NCBI GenBank assembly: GCA_905182285.1
Contig: CAJJAY010000041.1
Coordinates: forward strand, 1-33,412
Origin: an uncultured Amylibacter sp.
GTDB taxonomy: Bacteria; Pseudomonadota; Alphaproteobacteria; Rhodobacterales; Rhodobacteraceae
DNA length: 33,412 nucleotides
Reading direction: 5' to 3'
Part shown: in pieces, positions 19,466 to 28,077 of the stretch
How positions within the stretch are numbered: position 1 is the stretch's first letter
How the letters are laid out: every line of letters starts with the position of its first letter
The notes under the pieces: generated by a model
What the model was told of the DNA's origin: nothing
The model's input: the letters and a program-made list of their open reading frames with translations, nothing else
Database searches by the model: none
Translations under genes and position numbers: made by a program

Positions 19466-20179
19466 ATGCGTGTTTATAAAGAAGCCTTGGTGGCATTTTC
19501 CGTTGGTCCTTTAATGTATATTCAAGGAATGATAGTTCGCAAATATGCTGCTGAACTACCAGAAGCTATTGGGCCTAGGGCAGGCACAATAGGACACGGT
19601 AAGCCCCTAAGAGTTCTTGTTCTTGGAGATAGCTCTGCTGCTGGTGTTGGTGTGAATACTCAAGATGAAGCTATTGCAGGACAATTAGCTGCACAGCTTG
19701 CTGATAAATTTCAAGTTAAATGGAAACTTCTTGCAAAAACTGGGGCTACTACAAAATCTCATACACAAGCTTTACTAGAGCAGGTTGAGGGTAAGTTTGA
19801 TGCCGCTATGATCTGCCTTGGAGTTAATGATGTAACTCATGGAGTAAATTTAAAAAAATGGTTAAAGCAGCAATCACAATTGTATGATATTTTGGAAAAT
19901 CATTTTGGAGTTAAAGACATATATGTGTCTGGTATTCCACCAATTAAATATTTTCCTTTATTGCCACAGCCATTGCGTTGGTTTTTAGGCCGCCGAGCTG
20001 ACCGATTTGATCACTGGCTAGCGGCTTTGATTAATGATCGCCAAAATTGCTTTCATATTCCAATTGCGTTTCCACCTGATAATTCATTAATGGCATCTGA
20101 TGGTTACCATCCTAAAGCAAGTGTTTATGCCGAGTGGGCAAGTTGGGTAGCAGAAAAAATAAAAAATAGAAACTTTTAA
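19466..20179 (+). CDS. SGNH/GDSL-type esterase, membrane-anchored or exported
   Basis: SGNH hydrolases cleave esters of lipids, acyl groups or sugars. The 237-residue protein has the block I nucleophile motif GDSS (54-57, catalytic Ser56), block II Gly93, block III GVND (119-122, oxyanion Asn121) and block V DGYHP with Asp212 and His215. The catalytic set is therefore complete. Residues 8-25 are hydrophobic and could be a signal anchor, suggesting action at the envelope. Substrate cannot be told from sequence. No clear ribosome site precedes the ATG. A symporter gene follows after about 100 bases. Confidence 0.88.
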   Translation: MRVYKEALVAFSVGPLMYIQGMIVRKYAAELPEAIGPRAGTIGHGKPLRVLVLGDSSAAGVGVNTQDEAIAGQLAAQLADKFQVKWKLLAKTGATTKSHTQALLEQVEGKFDAAMICLGVNDVTHGVNLKKWLKQQSQLYDILENHFGVKDIYVSGIPPIKYFPLLPQPLRWFLGRRADRFDHWLAALINDRQNCFHIPIAFPPDNSLMASDGYHPKASVYAEWASWVAEKIKNRNF

Positions 20180-20191
20180 CTTATTTGTTCA

Positions 20192-20231
20192 AATATCAAT
20201 GAATTGACATAATTTTCAAATAATTGATATT
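20192..20231 (+). promoter_or_regulatory. 9-bp perfect inverted repeat upstream of the symporter
   Basis: AATATCAAT (20192-20200) and ATTGATATT (20223-20231) are perfect reverse complements with a 22-base spacer, so the arm centres are about 31 bp apart, near three helical turns. There is no T-run after the right arm. An operator or an RNA hairpin between the SGNH and symporter genes are both possible; chance in AT-rich DNA is the main alternative. Confidence 0.3.
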
Positions 20232-20280
20232 ATTCCGTAGCCCATATGATAGATGGTTTTTAAATCTATTGGACAATTAC

Positions 20281-21687
20281 ATGATATCATTAGCGAACCC
20301 ATGGGCATTAGTTTTATTTGTTATGATTACTGGCCTTGTAAGTTTGGTGATTTCAAAAAAACCAATAACTGTTGGTAGTTTTTTTGATGGTAAGAGTGAG
20401 GGTCTTGAACCTAATCTATGGACTTTAGTTTTCAGTCAAGTCACAACATGGATTTTTGCAAGATCTTTAATGAATGCAGCAATATTAGGTTTTTTCTATG
20501 GGTTTGCAGGAACATTAGCTTATTCATTTTATTACCTTTCATTTTTAACAGGTGGTTTTATTGTTTATAGAATCCGTAATAAAAATATGGGGTCTGTTCA
20601 GGATTGGTTAGGGTATTACTTTGGCACATTAGGTCAATGGACTTATAATTTTTTAATTATACTTCGGCTGTTATCGGAAGTGTTTGCTAATTTAATCGTA
20701 ATTGGCCTTATATTTACAGCCGCTTTTCCCGATTACGAAATGGCAGGACAAGCTGCAATTCTTGTATTAGCTGTCGTTGGTTTCCTTTATTCGGCAAAAG
20801 GTGGCTTGCAAGCAAGTCTGCGTACAGATGTATTTCAAATGATTATTTTCTTAATAGTTTTTGGAGTTTGTTTTATCACTATGATAAAAAGTAACGATTT
20901 TTCTTTTATTTCCATCTTAAATTCAAAAGGAATCCATAATGAGGGTGCCAGACCTGGATACATATTGATACTTGTTGCCATGCTGCAAGTCTTTTCATAT
21001 CCAGCACATGATCCAGTAATGATGGACCGTGGTTTCATCGCAAATCAAAATAAAACAAACCTTAGTTTTATTTTAGCTTTTATATTGTCTACATTTTGTA
21101 TTTTTGGATTTGGTATGTTTGGGATTCAAGCAGGCATTGTTGGTTTTGGATATGAGAACCAACTACTAGGCACATGGAAAAATATGTTTGGAACAACTGT
21201 ATATTTTTTCTTAATCTGTTCATTATTAATATCAGCTATGAGTACTTTAGATAGTGCATTAGCATCTTCAGCAAGGCTTATTATAGATGAATTCTATTTA
21301 TTTGAGCGGAGCATTAAAAATGGTAGAATTGCAATGAGCGTCTTTATGATTTCTGGACTATTATTTACTCTTTTTCCAAATCAGAGTTTATTTGATGCAG
21401 TAGCAGTTACTGGTACAGCATCACTATTTTTGACACCTGTAATGATAATAACATTTTTGGGAGGAAATATTCAAAATTGGGCTTACTTCATAACATGGCT
21501 AATTTCTATTATGGGTGCATTTGCATATGTTTGCCGTGACCACGAGGTAGTTTTATATTTATTTCCTGGAACACATAAATATGACCAGTTACTTTCAATT
21601 TGTTTATACGTTCTAATAATTGGTTTTTTACTGTGTACTTTAAGCATTCTTTTAAATCGGTTTCTTGCAAAGATTAGATGTGATTGA
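20281..21687 (+). CDS. Sodium:solute symporter (SSS/SLC5 family)
   Basis: This 468-residue protein has about 12-13 hydrophobic segments. Family marks are the GGLQASLRTDVFQM segment and MSTLDSALASSARLIIDEFY (Ser321 onward), which corresponds to the helix carrying the Na2-site serines of SSS transporters. I prefer ATG 20281, directly ahead of the first membrane segment; a TTG at 20224 would add a 19-residue polar extension and overlaps the inverted repeat. Neither start has a good ribosome site. Substrate cannot be assigned: proline, pantothenate and other carboxylate carriers share this layout. The next gene is an ABC ATPase whose frame could begin inside the last codon here. Confidence 0.85.
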   Translation: MISLANPWALVLFVMITGLVSLVISKKPITVGSFFDGKSEGLEPNLWTLVFSQVTTWIFARSLMNAAILGFFYGFAGTLAYSFYYLSFLTGGFIVYRIRNKNMGSVQDWLGYYFGTLGQWTYNFLIILRLLSEVFANLIVIGLIFTAAFPDYEMAGQAAILVLAVVGFLYSAKGGLQASLRTDVFQMIIFLIVFGVCFITMIKSNDFSFISILNSKGIHNEGARPGYILILVAMLQVFSYPAHDPVMMDRGFIANQNKTNLSFILAFILSTFCIFGFGMFGIQAGIVGFGYENQLLGTWKNMFGTTVYFFLICSLLISAMSTLDSALASSARLIIDEFYLFERSIKNGRIAMSVFMISGLLFTLFPNQSLFDAVAVTGTASLFLTPVMIITFLGGNIQNWAYFITWLISIMGAFAYVCRDHEVVLYLFPGTHKYDQLLSICLYVLIIGFLLCTLSILLNRFLAKIRCD

Positions 21688-21740
21688 TAAAAAGCAATAT
21701 TCCTGATTATTTCAGTCAGAAAATTGGACAAGAGGCCAAA

Positions 21741-22820
21741 TTGGACAAAAAAGAAGTACAATTAGAATTATGTAATATTATTCGCAATTTTGATGGCCGT
21801 ATTGTTGTTAATGGAGTTTCATTAAGCTTAAGTGCTGGAGAAGTTACGTGCTTACTTGGCCCATCAGGTTGTGGAAAGTCTACAAGTTTAAGAATTGCAG
21901 CAGGTGTAGATCGGCAAGATAATGGACAAGTTATAGTCTCAAATAAGCTTGCCAGTTCTGATGATGTTCATCTTCCCCCAGAGAGTAGAGGGATCGGATT
22001 AATGTTTCAAGATTTTGCATTATTCCCTCATTTAAATGTGATGCGCAATGTTGCGTTCGGCTTGAGAGGCTCTAAAGATCAAATTAAAGCTAGAGTATTT
22101 GATATGCTGAAAAGAGTAGGAATGTTGGAGATGGCAAACCAATATCCACATCAATTGTCAGGTGGTGAGCAACAACGGATTGCGCTAGCACGTGCATTGG
22201 CGCCTAGCCCAAAAGTTTTGCTTATGGATGAACCGTTTTCAGGATTAGATAACAGACTTCGTGATGAAGTAAGGGATAGTACTTTAGCTTTATTAAAAGA
22301 TGAAGGTACTGCAGTATTATTGGTTACACATGAACCAGAAGAAGCTATGAGAATGGCAGATCAAATTGCATTGATGCGAGATGGTCAAATAATACAAGTT
22401 GGTGCGCCATATAATATTTATAACTCTCCAATTGACAGAGGTGCCGCCGAATTCTTTAGTGATATTAATATTATTACTGGCGAAGTGCAGGGTTCTTTAA
22501 CAAAAACACCATTTGGTGATTTCTTAACTCCAGGTTATGGAGATCAAACTAAACTAGATATTGTCATTAGGCCACAGCATTTAAAGATTGATTTTGATAG
22601 AGCTGGTCGAGGACCTAATCCAACACTTGAAGATGGAACTCCTGCAAGGGGTGTGGTTGTAAGGGCAAGGTTTATGGGGCAGAATTCTTTAGTTGAATTC
22701 GCTATGGATTATGAAGATGTTTGCCTAAAGGTAATTGTACCTGGTGTTTTTCTTCCTAAACCTGGCACTCCACTTTGGTTGTCTGTTAGAAGAGATCGGT
22801 GTTTTGTATTCGCAAGTTAG
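21741..22820 (+). CDS. ABC transporter ATP-binding protein (FbpC/PotA-like) without a visible permease
   Basis: This is a complete ABC ATPase of the iron/polyamine/sugar-import type with a C-terminal TOBE-like domain. Counted from an upstream TTG at 21684, motifs are Walker A GPSGCGKST (59-67), Q-loop Gln109, signature LSGGE (158-162), Walker B LLMDEP, and switch His216. I favour the TTG at 21741 because AAGAGG (21730-21735) sits 5 bases before it and the family N-terminus then fits; this gives 359 residues. TTG 21684 overlaps the symporter stop (TTGA) and is the alternative. No binding-protein or permease gene lies on either side. Function is open: it may serve a permease elsewhere or be tied to the symporter. 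Confidence 0.88.
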   Translation: MDKKEVQLELCNIIRNFDGRIVVNGVSLSLSAGEVTCLLGPSGCGKSTSLRIAAGVDRQDNGQVIVSNKLASSDDVHLPPESRGIGLMFQDFALFPHLNVMRNVAFGLRGSKDQIKARVFDMLKRVGMLEMANQYPHQLSGGEQQRIALARALAPSPKVLLMDEPFSGLDNRLRDEVRDSTLALLKDEGTAVLLVTHEPEEAMRMADQIALMRDGQIIQVGAPYNIYNSPIDRGAAEFFSDINIITGEVQGSLTKTPFGDFLTPGYGDQTKLDIVIRPQHLKIDFDRAGRGPNPTLEDGTPARGVVVRARFMGQNSLVEFAMDYEDVCLKVIVPGVFLPKPGTPLWLSVRRDRCFVFAS

Positions 22821-22919
22821 TCAATAATTTAAAATTTTTAGCATAAAGCTAGCTTATTTAATATTTTATAAACATTTATATGAAATATTGGTACTTAAAT
22901 TGCATATAAGATTTGAACT

Positions 22920-22948
22920 TTGATAAAAAATCACCCATTGTCTAAAAT
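22920..22948 (+). promoter_or_regulatory. Candidate sigma70-type promoter for tatABC
   Basis: TTGATA (22920-22925) and TAAAAT (22943-22948) are separated by exactly 17 bases and match the -35 and -10 consensus at five of six positions each. Transcription would begin near 22955, giving a leader of about 44 bases before tatA. This is the clearest promoter candidate in the window. Confidence 0.55.
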
Positions 22949-22998
22949 GAATATGATAATAAATTAGTTTACTGATTCACTTTTACTGGAGTATTTAA

Positions 22999-23241
22999 AT
23001 GTACATGGCGTTAACACCTTTATTCATCCAAAATATTGGCCTACCTGGCATATTGCTAATTGCAGTAGTTGTTTTGGTTATGTTTGGACGAGGCAAAATT
23101 TCTAACCTAATGGGTGAAGTAGGTAAGGGAATTACAGCATTCAAAAAGGGAGTATCTGAAGGTAAAGAAGGTTTAGAGGAATCAATTGATGATGCCGCTG
23201 AATCAGCTAAAGATGTAACTCCTAAAAAAAATAAAAAATAA
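22999..23241 (+). CDS. tatA: Twin-arginine translocase subunit TatA
   Basis: TatA oligomerises to form the passage of the Tat system, which exports folded proteins. The 80-residue protein has the typical layout: short periplasmic N-terminus, one membrane helix (about residues 14-29), the hinge FGRGKIS, an amphipathic helix ([18 protein letters not shown]) and an acidic then lysine-rich tail. GGAG at 22987-22990 supports ATG 22999; a second ATG at 23005 is possible. tatB follows after 26 bases. Confidence 0.95.
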   Translation: MYMALTPLFIQNIGLPGILLIAVVVLVMFGRGKISNLMGEVGKGITAFKKGVSEGKEGLEESIDDAAESAKDVTPKKNKK

Positions 23242-23267
23242 ATTATTAATAGCAAGATTGAAAACTA

Positions 23268-23714
23268 ATGCTTGATATTGGCATGTCTGAAATGGTTATA
23301 ATTGGTGTCGTTTCGTTAATCGTTGTCGGCCCCAAAGATTTGCCTCAAATGTTTAGAAAAGTCGGTACTTTTGTTGGTAAAGCCCGTGGAATGGCCCGCG
23401 AATTTCAAAGTGCTATGCATGAAGCAGCAGAAGATTCAGGTGTAAATGATTTAAAGTCTAGTTATGATAAAGCAACGAATTTTAAAGATTTAGGCCTAGA
23501 TGATTTAAAGTTAGGAGCAGAATACTCAGCAGATTTAAAACCTGCAGCAGATATTCCTTCTGTAGCTCCTCCTAAAGACATAAAAAAACAAGTGAAATCA
23601 CCAATAAAAAAGCCTGCTGCAAAGAAAAATATATCAAAAACAGCAAAAACAGCAAAAAGTAAGTCTGTGTTAAAAAAAATAACTAAAGAAAAAGTTGTTA
23701 AGAAAGCCAAATAA
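23268..23714 (+). CDS. tatB: Sec-independent protein translocase TatB
   Basis: TatB forms the substrate receptor with TatC. The 148-residue protein starts with MLDIGMSEMVIIGVVSLIVVG, followed by PKDLPQMFRKVG and a long amphipathic helix, which is the TatB rather than TatA pattern (Glu8 in the membrane segment). The C-terminal 60 residues are Lys/Ala/Pro-rich and probably disordered. The stop codon abuts the tatC start with no gap. Confidence 0.93.
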   Translation: MLDIGMSEMVIIGVVSLIVVGPKDLPQMFRKVGTFVGKARGMAREFQSAMHEAAEDSGVNDLKSSYDKATNFKDLGLDDLKLGAEYSADLKPAADIPSVAPPKDIKKQVKSPIKKPAAKKNISKTAKTAKSKSVLKKITKEKVVKKAK

Positions 23715-24563
23715 ATGAGTAATGACGAGAATGATGAGCATTTAATAGAATATAGTGCTGCACCATTAATTGAACATTTAGCTGAGCTTAGAACAAGATT
23801 AATTTATTCAGTATTGGCTTTTGTGGTTGCAATGCTTTTGTGTTTTAGTTTTGCGCGCCCACTTTTATTTTTTTTATTAGAGCCTACTGCTAAAATTTTG
23901 CAAAATTATGGCCAAGCACCTGACTTCACAACTTTTGCAGCTCAAGAAAACTTTTTTGTATATTTTCGTATTTCTGTATTGATGGGCTTTGGTTTATCTT
24001 TTCCTATAATCGCTTTTCAACTTTGGCGATTTGTTGCTCCAGGGTTATATAAAAATGAACAAGGTGCATTTCTCCCATTTATTATAGCTTCCCCATTGTT
24101 GTTTTTAGCTGGCGCGTCCTTTGCCCATTATGTTGTTAGTCCATTAGCAATGAATTTCTTTATTGGATTCTCTGATTTTGGTACAGATGGTACAAAGATT
24201 GCTATAGAGGGTGAACAAAGAGCAGTTTTTGTTCCTCGAGTTAGCGATGTTTTAGATTTAACCTTAAAATTTATATTTGCTTTTGGATTATGTTTTCAAT
24301 TGCCTGTGTTATTAACACTTTTGGGAATGGGTGGGATAGTATCCAGCCAAGGCTTAAGGGACATGCGTAAATATGCTGTTGTTGGAATTCTTATTCTTGC
24401 CGCCATAGTTACACCACCTGATGTAATTACTCAGGTAATTTTATTTGTAGTTGTCTATATGTTATATGAAGTTTCAATATGGTTGGTTCGTATGGTTGAA
24501 AAAAAGCGGGATGATCAACTTGCAGAAGACGGATACTTTGATGATGAAATGGATGATGAATAG
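23715..24563 (+). CDS. tatC: Twin-arginine translocase subunit TatC
   Basis: TatC is the six-helix core that recognises the twin-arginine signal peptide. The 282-residue protein has the N-terminal motif IEHLAELRTRLI, six hydrophobic segments, and the conserved FRISVLMGFGLSFPI and FAFGLCFQLPVLL stretches. An extra loop between helices three and four is usual in alphaproteobacteria. The C-terminus is acidic (DGYFDDEMDDE). Its TAG overlaps the GTG start of the DUF815 gene by one base. Confidence 0.95.
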   Translation: MSNDENDEHLIEYSAAPLIEHLAELRTRLIYSVLAFVVAMLLCFSFARPLLFFLLEPTAKILQNYGQAPDFTTFAAQENFFVYFRISVLMGFGLSFPIIAFQLWRFVAPGLYKNEQGAFLPFIIASPLLFLAGASFAHYVVSPLAMNFFIGFSDFGTDGTKIAIEGEQRAVFVPRVSDVLDLTLKFIFAFGLCFQLPVLLTLLGMGGIVSSQGLRDMRKYAVVGILILAAIVTPPDVITQVILFVVVYMLYEVSIWLVRMVEKKRDDQLAEDGYFDDEMDDE

Positions 24564-25387
24564 TGAGTGAAGCATTGGAACGGATTGCTGATGCGCTAGA
24601 CAGATTATCACCAATACCCCTAGAAAAACCAAATTTTGACCAATGCGATGTGTTTCTTTGGCAAACAAAACCAATGGGTCTTGTTCCAATAAATAATGTT
24701 TCGTGCCTTGATATTAACTTATTATTGGGTATCGATAGTTCACGTGATACGCTTTTAGCAAATACCCTGCAATTTGCGCGGGGATTTCCAGCAAATAATG
24801 CTTTATTATGGGGTGCAAGAGGAATGGGTAAGTCATCCTTGGTGAAAGCTGTTCACCAAGATATTGGTGGAGTGATTTTAATAGAGATACAACGTGAAGA
24901 TTTATCCTCTATAAGTGATTTATTAAATATATTGCGTTCATCGAATAAAAGATTTTTACTATTTTGTGATGACTTAAGTTTTGATCATGATGATACAACA
25001 TACAAATCTTTAAAAGCAGTATTGGATGGCGGTATTGAAGGTAGGCCTGATAATGTTTTATTTTATGCAACATCAAATCGTAGACATTTAATGCCACGTG
25101 ATATGATTGAAAACGAAGGCCAATCTGGCGTTAATCCTGCGGAAGCAGTTGAAGAAAAGGTTTCACTTTCCGATAGGTTTGGTCTTTGGCTTGGTTTTCA
25201 TAGCTGTTCTCAGGATGTATACCTCGCTATTATTAGAGGTTATTGTGATAGATATTTAATAGATATTAATAATAAAGATTTATATGCCGAAGCTATAGAG
25301 TGGCAAGCAACTAGAGGCTCAAGATCGGGGCGAGTTGCGTGGCAATTTTTTGTAGATTTAGCAGGGCGAAGAAACGTTTCCTTATAA
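24563..25387 (+). CDS. DUF815 family ATP-binding protein
   Basis: This 274-residue P-loop ATPase of the AAA+ type starts with GTG at 24563, sharing one base with the tatC stop. Walker A is GARGMGKSS (84-92), Walker B FLLFCDDLSF (131-140), and ATSNRRHLMPRD is a sensor-1-like segment. The N-terminus (ALERIADALDRLSP) and the C-terminal GRVAWQFFVDLAGR agree with the DUF815 family (COG2607), whose cellular role is not established. It converges with the nlpD-like gene, four bases away. The overlap suggests translation coupled to tatC. Confidence 0.9.
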   Translation: MSEALERIADALDRLSPIPLEKPNFDQCDVFLWQTKPMGLVPINNVSCLDINLLLGIDSSRDTLLANTLQFARGFPANNALLWGARGMGKSSLVKAVHQDIGGVILIEIQREDLSSISDLLNILRSSNKRFLLFCDDLSFDHDDTTYKSLKAVLDGGIEGRPDNVLFYATSNRRHLMPRDMIENEGQSGVNPAEAVEEKVSLSDRFGLWLGFHSCSQDVYLAIIRGYCDRYLIDINNKDLYAEAIEWQATRGSRSGRVAWQFFVDLAGRRNVSL

Positions 25388-25391
25388 AATT

Positions 25392-26459
25392 TTAATTATT
25401 TAACAAGTAAGGCACTGGATCCACTGCTTGTGTACCTTTTCGCACTTCAAAATGAACAAATGAAGGATTACCATCTGCTGCAGATCCAATTGTTTGACCT
25501 GCTTCAATGCTAGCGTCTTTTGATAAATTAACATCTGTAATATTTGAATATACGGTATATAGATTATCTTCATGCCTTAATAAAATAATCGTAGTATCTC
25601 CAACAGATTTAGAGATCAGTGCAACAGTACCTTTGGCTGCAGCTTTAACCCTGGTACCTTTTACAACTTTATAATCTATGCCTTCATTTCCACCTGATTT
25701 ATTTGAAAACGCTCTAATAATCTCTCCATCAACAGGAGCTATCATTTTCCCAAGAGACATTTTTTTGTTGGTCTTGATAGGTTCTATTTTTGTTAAATTA
25801 GTTTCTTCACCTGACATCTCAGATTTTGGAATATCTAAAGAGGCAACAGTTTCTGGCATAAAATTAGAGGTATTATTTGCTGTTGGTATGAGCAGTTGCT
25901 GACCATTTCTAACCGCCAAATCAGGACCTAAACCGTTCCATGAAGATAATTCAGTGACTGAAACATTATAAAGAGCTGCAATGCTTTGGGCAGTCTCACC
26001 GGATCTTACAGTATGTCTTACAGGCTCATCACCTTGTTGAACTTTTGGTAATAAAGATGGTGCACTATCTAAAGCGAATGTGGCAATATCTTCTATTGCA
26101 CCTGTTGAGGATAAAATTTCACCTGTTGGGATTGCTAATATTTCGCCTTTTCTCAATTTGGCTTCTGATTTTAATCCGTTATATCTCGCTAATTTGTCAA
26201 CTGGAATACCTACTCTGTTTGCCATTGATCTAACTGTATCATAAGTTTTTGCTACTGCAATTTGGTAGTTTGGATAAGTAATAACTCCATTTTTATCCGC
26301 TGCGGGGCGTTCATATGTTCTACTTACTGGAAGTGTTGGTGGTTGATCTATTTTATCACCAATAGTTGTTAATGTAGTATTCCCATCACATGAAGATAGA
26401 AAAATGAATGATAATACAATCAATGAAAAATGTTTAAAATTAAAAATTATTTTAGACAT
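25392..26459 (-). CDS. nlpD: NlpD-like LysM/M23 lipoprotein, degenerate active site
   Basis: This 355-residue protein has a lipoprotein signal peptide with lipobox LSSC (Cys24), a first LysM at about 66-111, a second at about 148-192, and an M23/LytM domain at about 240-352. NlpD-type proteins bind peptidoglycan and activate amidases at the septum instead of cutting themselves. The M23 domain supports that role. Asp262 and His336 remain, but the first zinc His is Asn258 (NEGID), the YxH histidine is Asn306 (YSN), and the first His of HxH is Phe334. AAGG about 7 bases upstream supports the ATG. It follows surE and pcm in the common surE-pcm-nlpD order. The specific symbol rests on context and degeneracy. 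Confidence 0.85.
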   Translation of the reverse strand: MSKIIFNFKHFSLIVLSFIFLSSCDGNTTLTTIGDKIDQPPTLPVSRTYERPAADKNGVITYPNYQIAVAKTYDTVRSMANRVGIPVDKLARYNGLKSEAKLRKGEILAIPTGEILSSTGAIEDIATFALDSAPSLLPKVQQGDEPVRHTVRSGETAQSIAALYNVSVTELSSWNGLGPDLAVRNGQQLLIPTANNTSNFMPETVASLDIPKSEMSGEETNLTKIEPIKTNKKMSLGKMIAPVDGEIIRAFSNKSGGNEGIDYKVVKGTRVKAAAKGTVALISKSVGDTTIILLRHEDNLYTVYSNITDVNLSKDASIEAGQTIGSAADGNPSFVHFEVRKGTQAVDPVPYLLNN

Positions 26460-26522
26460 GAACTTACCTTTTTTGAATTTGGATTTACCTCAGGGTTAGG
26501 TTTAAATTGAATTTTTTTCATA

Positions 26523-27158
26523 TTAAGCCAATCCAGATAATAAAGGAACAAATCTTACTTCTTGAAGCTCTTTATAATCTAATCCTTTGTTTGATTTCGT
26601 TATTTTTATAAGTGTTTGAACAGTGTTCGATTGGCCAACTGGTAAAACCATTACTCCACCTTCTTTTAATTGCGCTAAGAGATTAGCAGGGGGATCTTCT
26701 GCGGCTGCTGTTAAAATGATTCGATCAAAAGGTGCCTGATTAGGCAATCCTAATGATCCGTCCGCTGTAATAACAGTCACATTAACCAATCCAAGATTAT
26801 TTAACGTGTTATTAGCCGATTGAGCTAATTTTGAAAACCTTTCAACTGTATATACGCGACGGGCAAGTTGAGATAGAACTGCTGCCTGAAAGCCAGAACC
26901 AGTTCCTATTTCTAAAACTTTATCTCGTGGGCCAGGATTTAATGCTTGTGTCATCTTAGCAACAACGGATGGCTGGCTAAGTGTTTGACCAGATGCTATT
27001 GGAAGCGCAGTGTCTTCATATGCGCGATCTTGAAATGCTCCAGTTGCAAATGGATCTCTTGGAATTAATTCCATAGCATGCAAGACACGCTTATCAGTTA
27101 TGCCACTATTCCGAAGCATTAGTAGATATTGCATCAACTTCTCAGGGGATGGACTCAT
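26523..27158 (-). CDS. pcm: Protein-L-isoaspartate O-methyltransferase
   Basis: Pcm methylates isoaspartyl residues in damaged proteins using S-adenosylmethionine, starting their repair. The 211-residue protein shows the family segment [15 protein letters not shown] (56-70), SAM motif [10 protein letters not shown] (81-89), and the later motif [13 protein letters not shown]. The ATG start overlaps the surE stop as ATGA. The nlpD-like gene follows after 63 bases. Confidence 0.95.
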   Translation of the reverse strand: MSPSPEKLMQYLLMLRNSGITDKRVLHAMELIPRDPFATGAFQDRAYEDTALPIASGQTLSQPSVVAKMTQALNPGPRDKVLEIGTGSGFQAAVLSQLARRVYTVERFSKLAQSANNTLNNLGLVNVTVITADGSLGLPNQAPFDRIILTAAAEDPPANLLAQLKEGGVMVLPVGQSNTVQTLIKITKSNKGLDYKELQEVRFVPLLSGLA

Positions 27159-27910
27159 AATTTTAGCAATTTTTTCAAAATAAATTGATCAGTAAGGTCA
27201 ATACTACATGGTGTAATGGAGATTTTTCCATTTATATTTGCATGAATATCTGTTCCTGAACCTGTATCCTCTTGTTGTTGAGGGAGTCCTTTGATCTTTA
27301 ATACTTTATCTGAAGTTTCTGTACTGAACGGCGCGCCCGATCTATAACCTTGCGTTGTAAATGAAGTTCCAGTTACGTCTTTTCCTAAACATGGTGGAAA
27401 ATTAACATTATAATGGACTGGAGCAGAATTATTTCTCCATAAATTAAACGATAAAATATCTTTTATCGTTTTTAACCCATGCATGCTAACTGCATCAAAC
27501 AAGTTTTCGTTGTTTAAATTTGGGCCAAAAAATTGTGATAAAGCTATTGCTGGAATGCCATTCATCGCAGCTTCTATTGTGGCTCCAACTGTACCAGAAT
27601 ACATAGTATTCTGTCCTGCATTATTTCCACGATTTACTCCAGAAAGTACTAAATTAAATTTATGCTCATATTCTGAAATTCCAACTATTACACAATCAGC
27701 AGGTGTTCCATGAACTGCCCATTTGTTATCAGTTTGTTTATCTAAAATTATTGAACTGTGGTAGCTTATAGCATGGCTTACACCTGATTGTTCAGATGCA
27801 GGTGCAACTGTTAGAATGTTTTCAGCGGAAGTTAATCCTAGTGCAATATTATAGAGTACTTCTAGGCCTGGTGCGTTTATGCCATCATCGTTGGTAATAA
27901 GTATTTTCAT
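27155..27910 (-). CDS. surE: 5'/3'-nucleotidase SurE
   Basis: SurE is a metal-dependent nucleoside monophosphate phosphatase associated with stationary-phase survival. The 251-residue protein begins [10 protein letters not shown] with the metal-binding Asp8 and Asp9, then APASEQSG (Ser39) and [10 protein letters not shown] (Asn93), all expected for catalysis. It is the first gene of the surE-pcm-nlpD unit. A promoter candidate lies 35 bases upstream. serS lies upstream on the same strand with a 167-base gap. Confidence 0.95.
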   Translation of the reverse strand: MKILITNDDGINAPGLEVLYNIALGLTSAENILTVAPASEQSGVSHAISYHSSIILDKQTDNKWAVHGTPADCVIVGISEYEHKFNLVLSGVNRGNNAGQNTMYSGTVGATIEAAMNGIPAIALSQFFGPNLNNENLFDAVSMHGLKTIKDILSFNLWRNNSAPVHYNVNFPPCLGKDVTGTSFTTQGYRSGAPFSTETSDKVLKIKGLPQQQEDTGSGTDIHANINGKISITPCSIDLTDQFILKKLLKL

Positions 27911-27944
27911 CTATATTTGCCTAACCTTTTGATGAATTGCTGAT

Positions 27945-27973
27945 ATTATAATATTTATATTAAATAGCACCAA
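27945..27973 (-). promoter_or_regulatory. Candidate sigma70-type promoter for surE-pcm-nlpD
   Basis: On the minus strand, TTGGTG (27973-27968) is followed after 17 bases by a perfect TATAAT (27950-27945). Transcription would start near 27938 and give a leader of about 28 bases before the surE ATG. The -35 element matches only the TTG core. Confidence 0.45.
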
Positions 27974-28077
27974 TTTTTTAATTCAGAGTATGCTAAATTT
28001 AATCACCTAATATTCATAATAGAACTATTTTGATTTAAATATGATTAAAAGTGCAAAGATTTATTAGTATTTTTTAT

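Noticed and set aside
22846-22855. 10-bp palindrome AAGCTAGCTT downstream of the ABC ATPase gene
   Set aside because: Short, symmetry does not extend outward, and it is far upstream of the tatA promoter candidate; likely chance.
26447-26521. 24-codon minus-strand ORF between pcm and nlpD
   Set aside because: Short, overlaps the nlpD start, no ribosome site of note and no recognisable sequence; chance frames of this size are common in AT-rich DNA.
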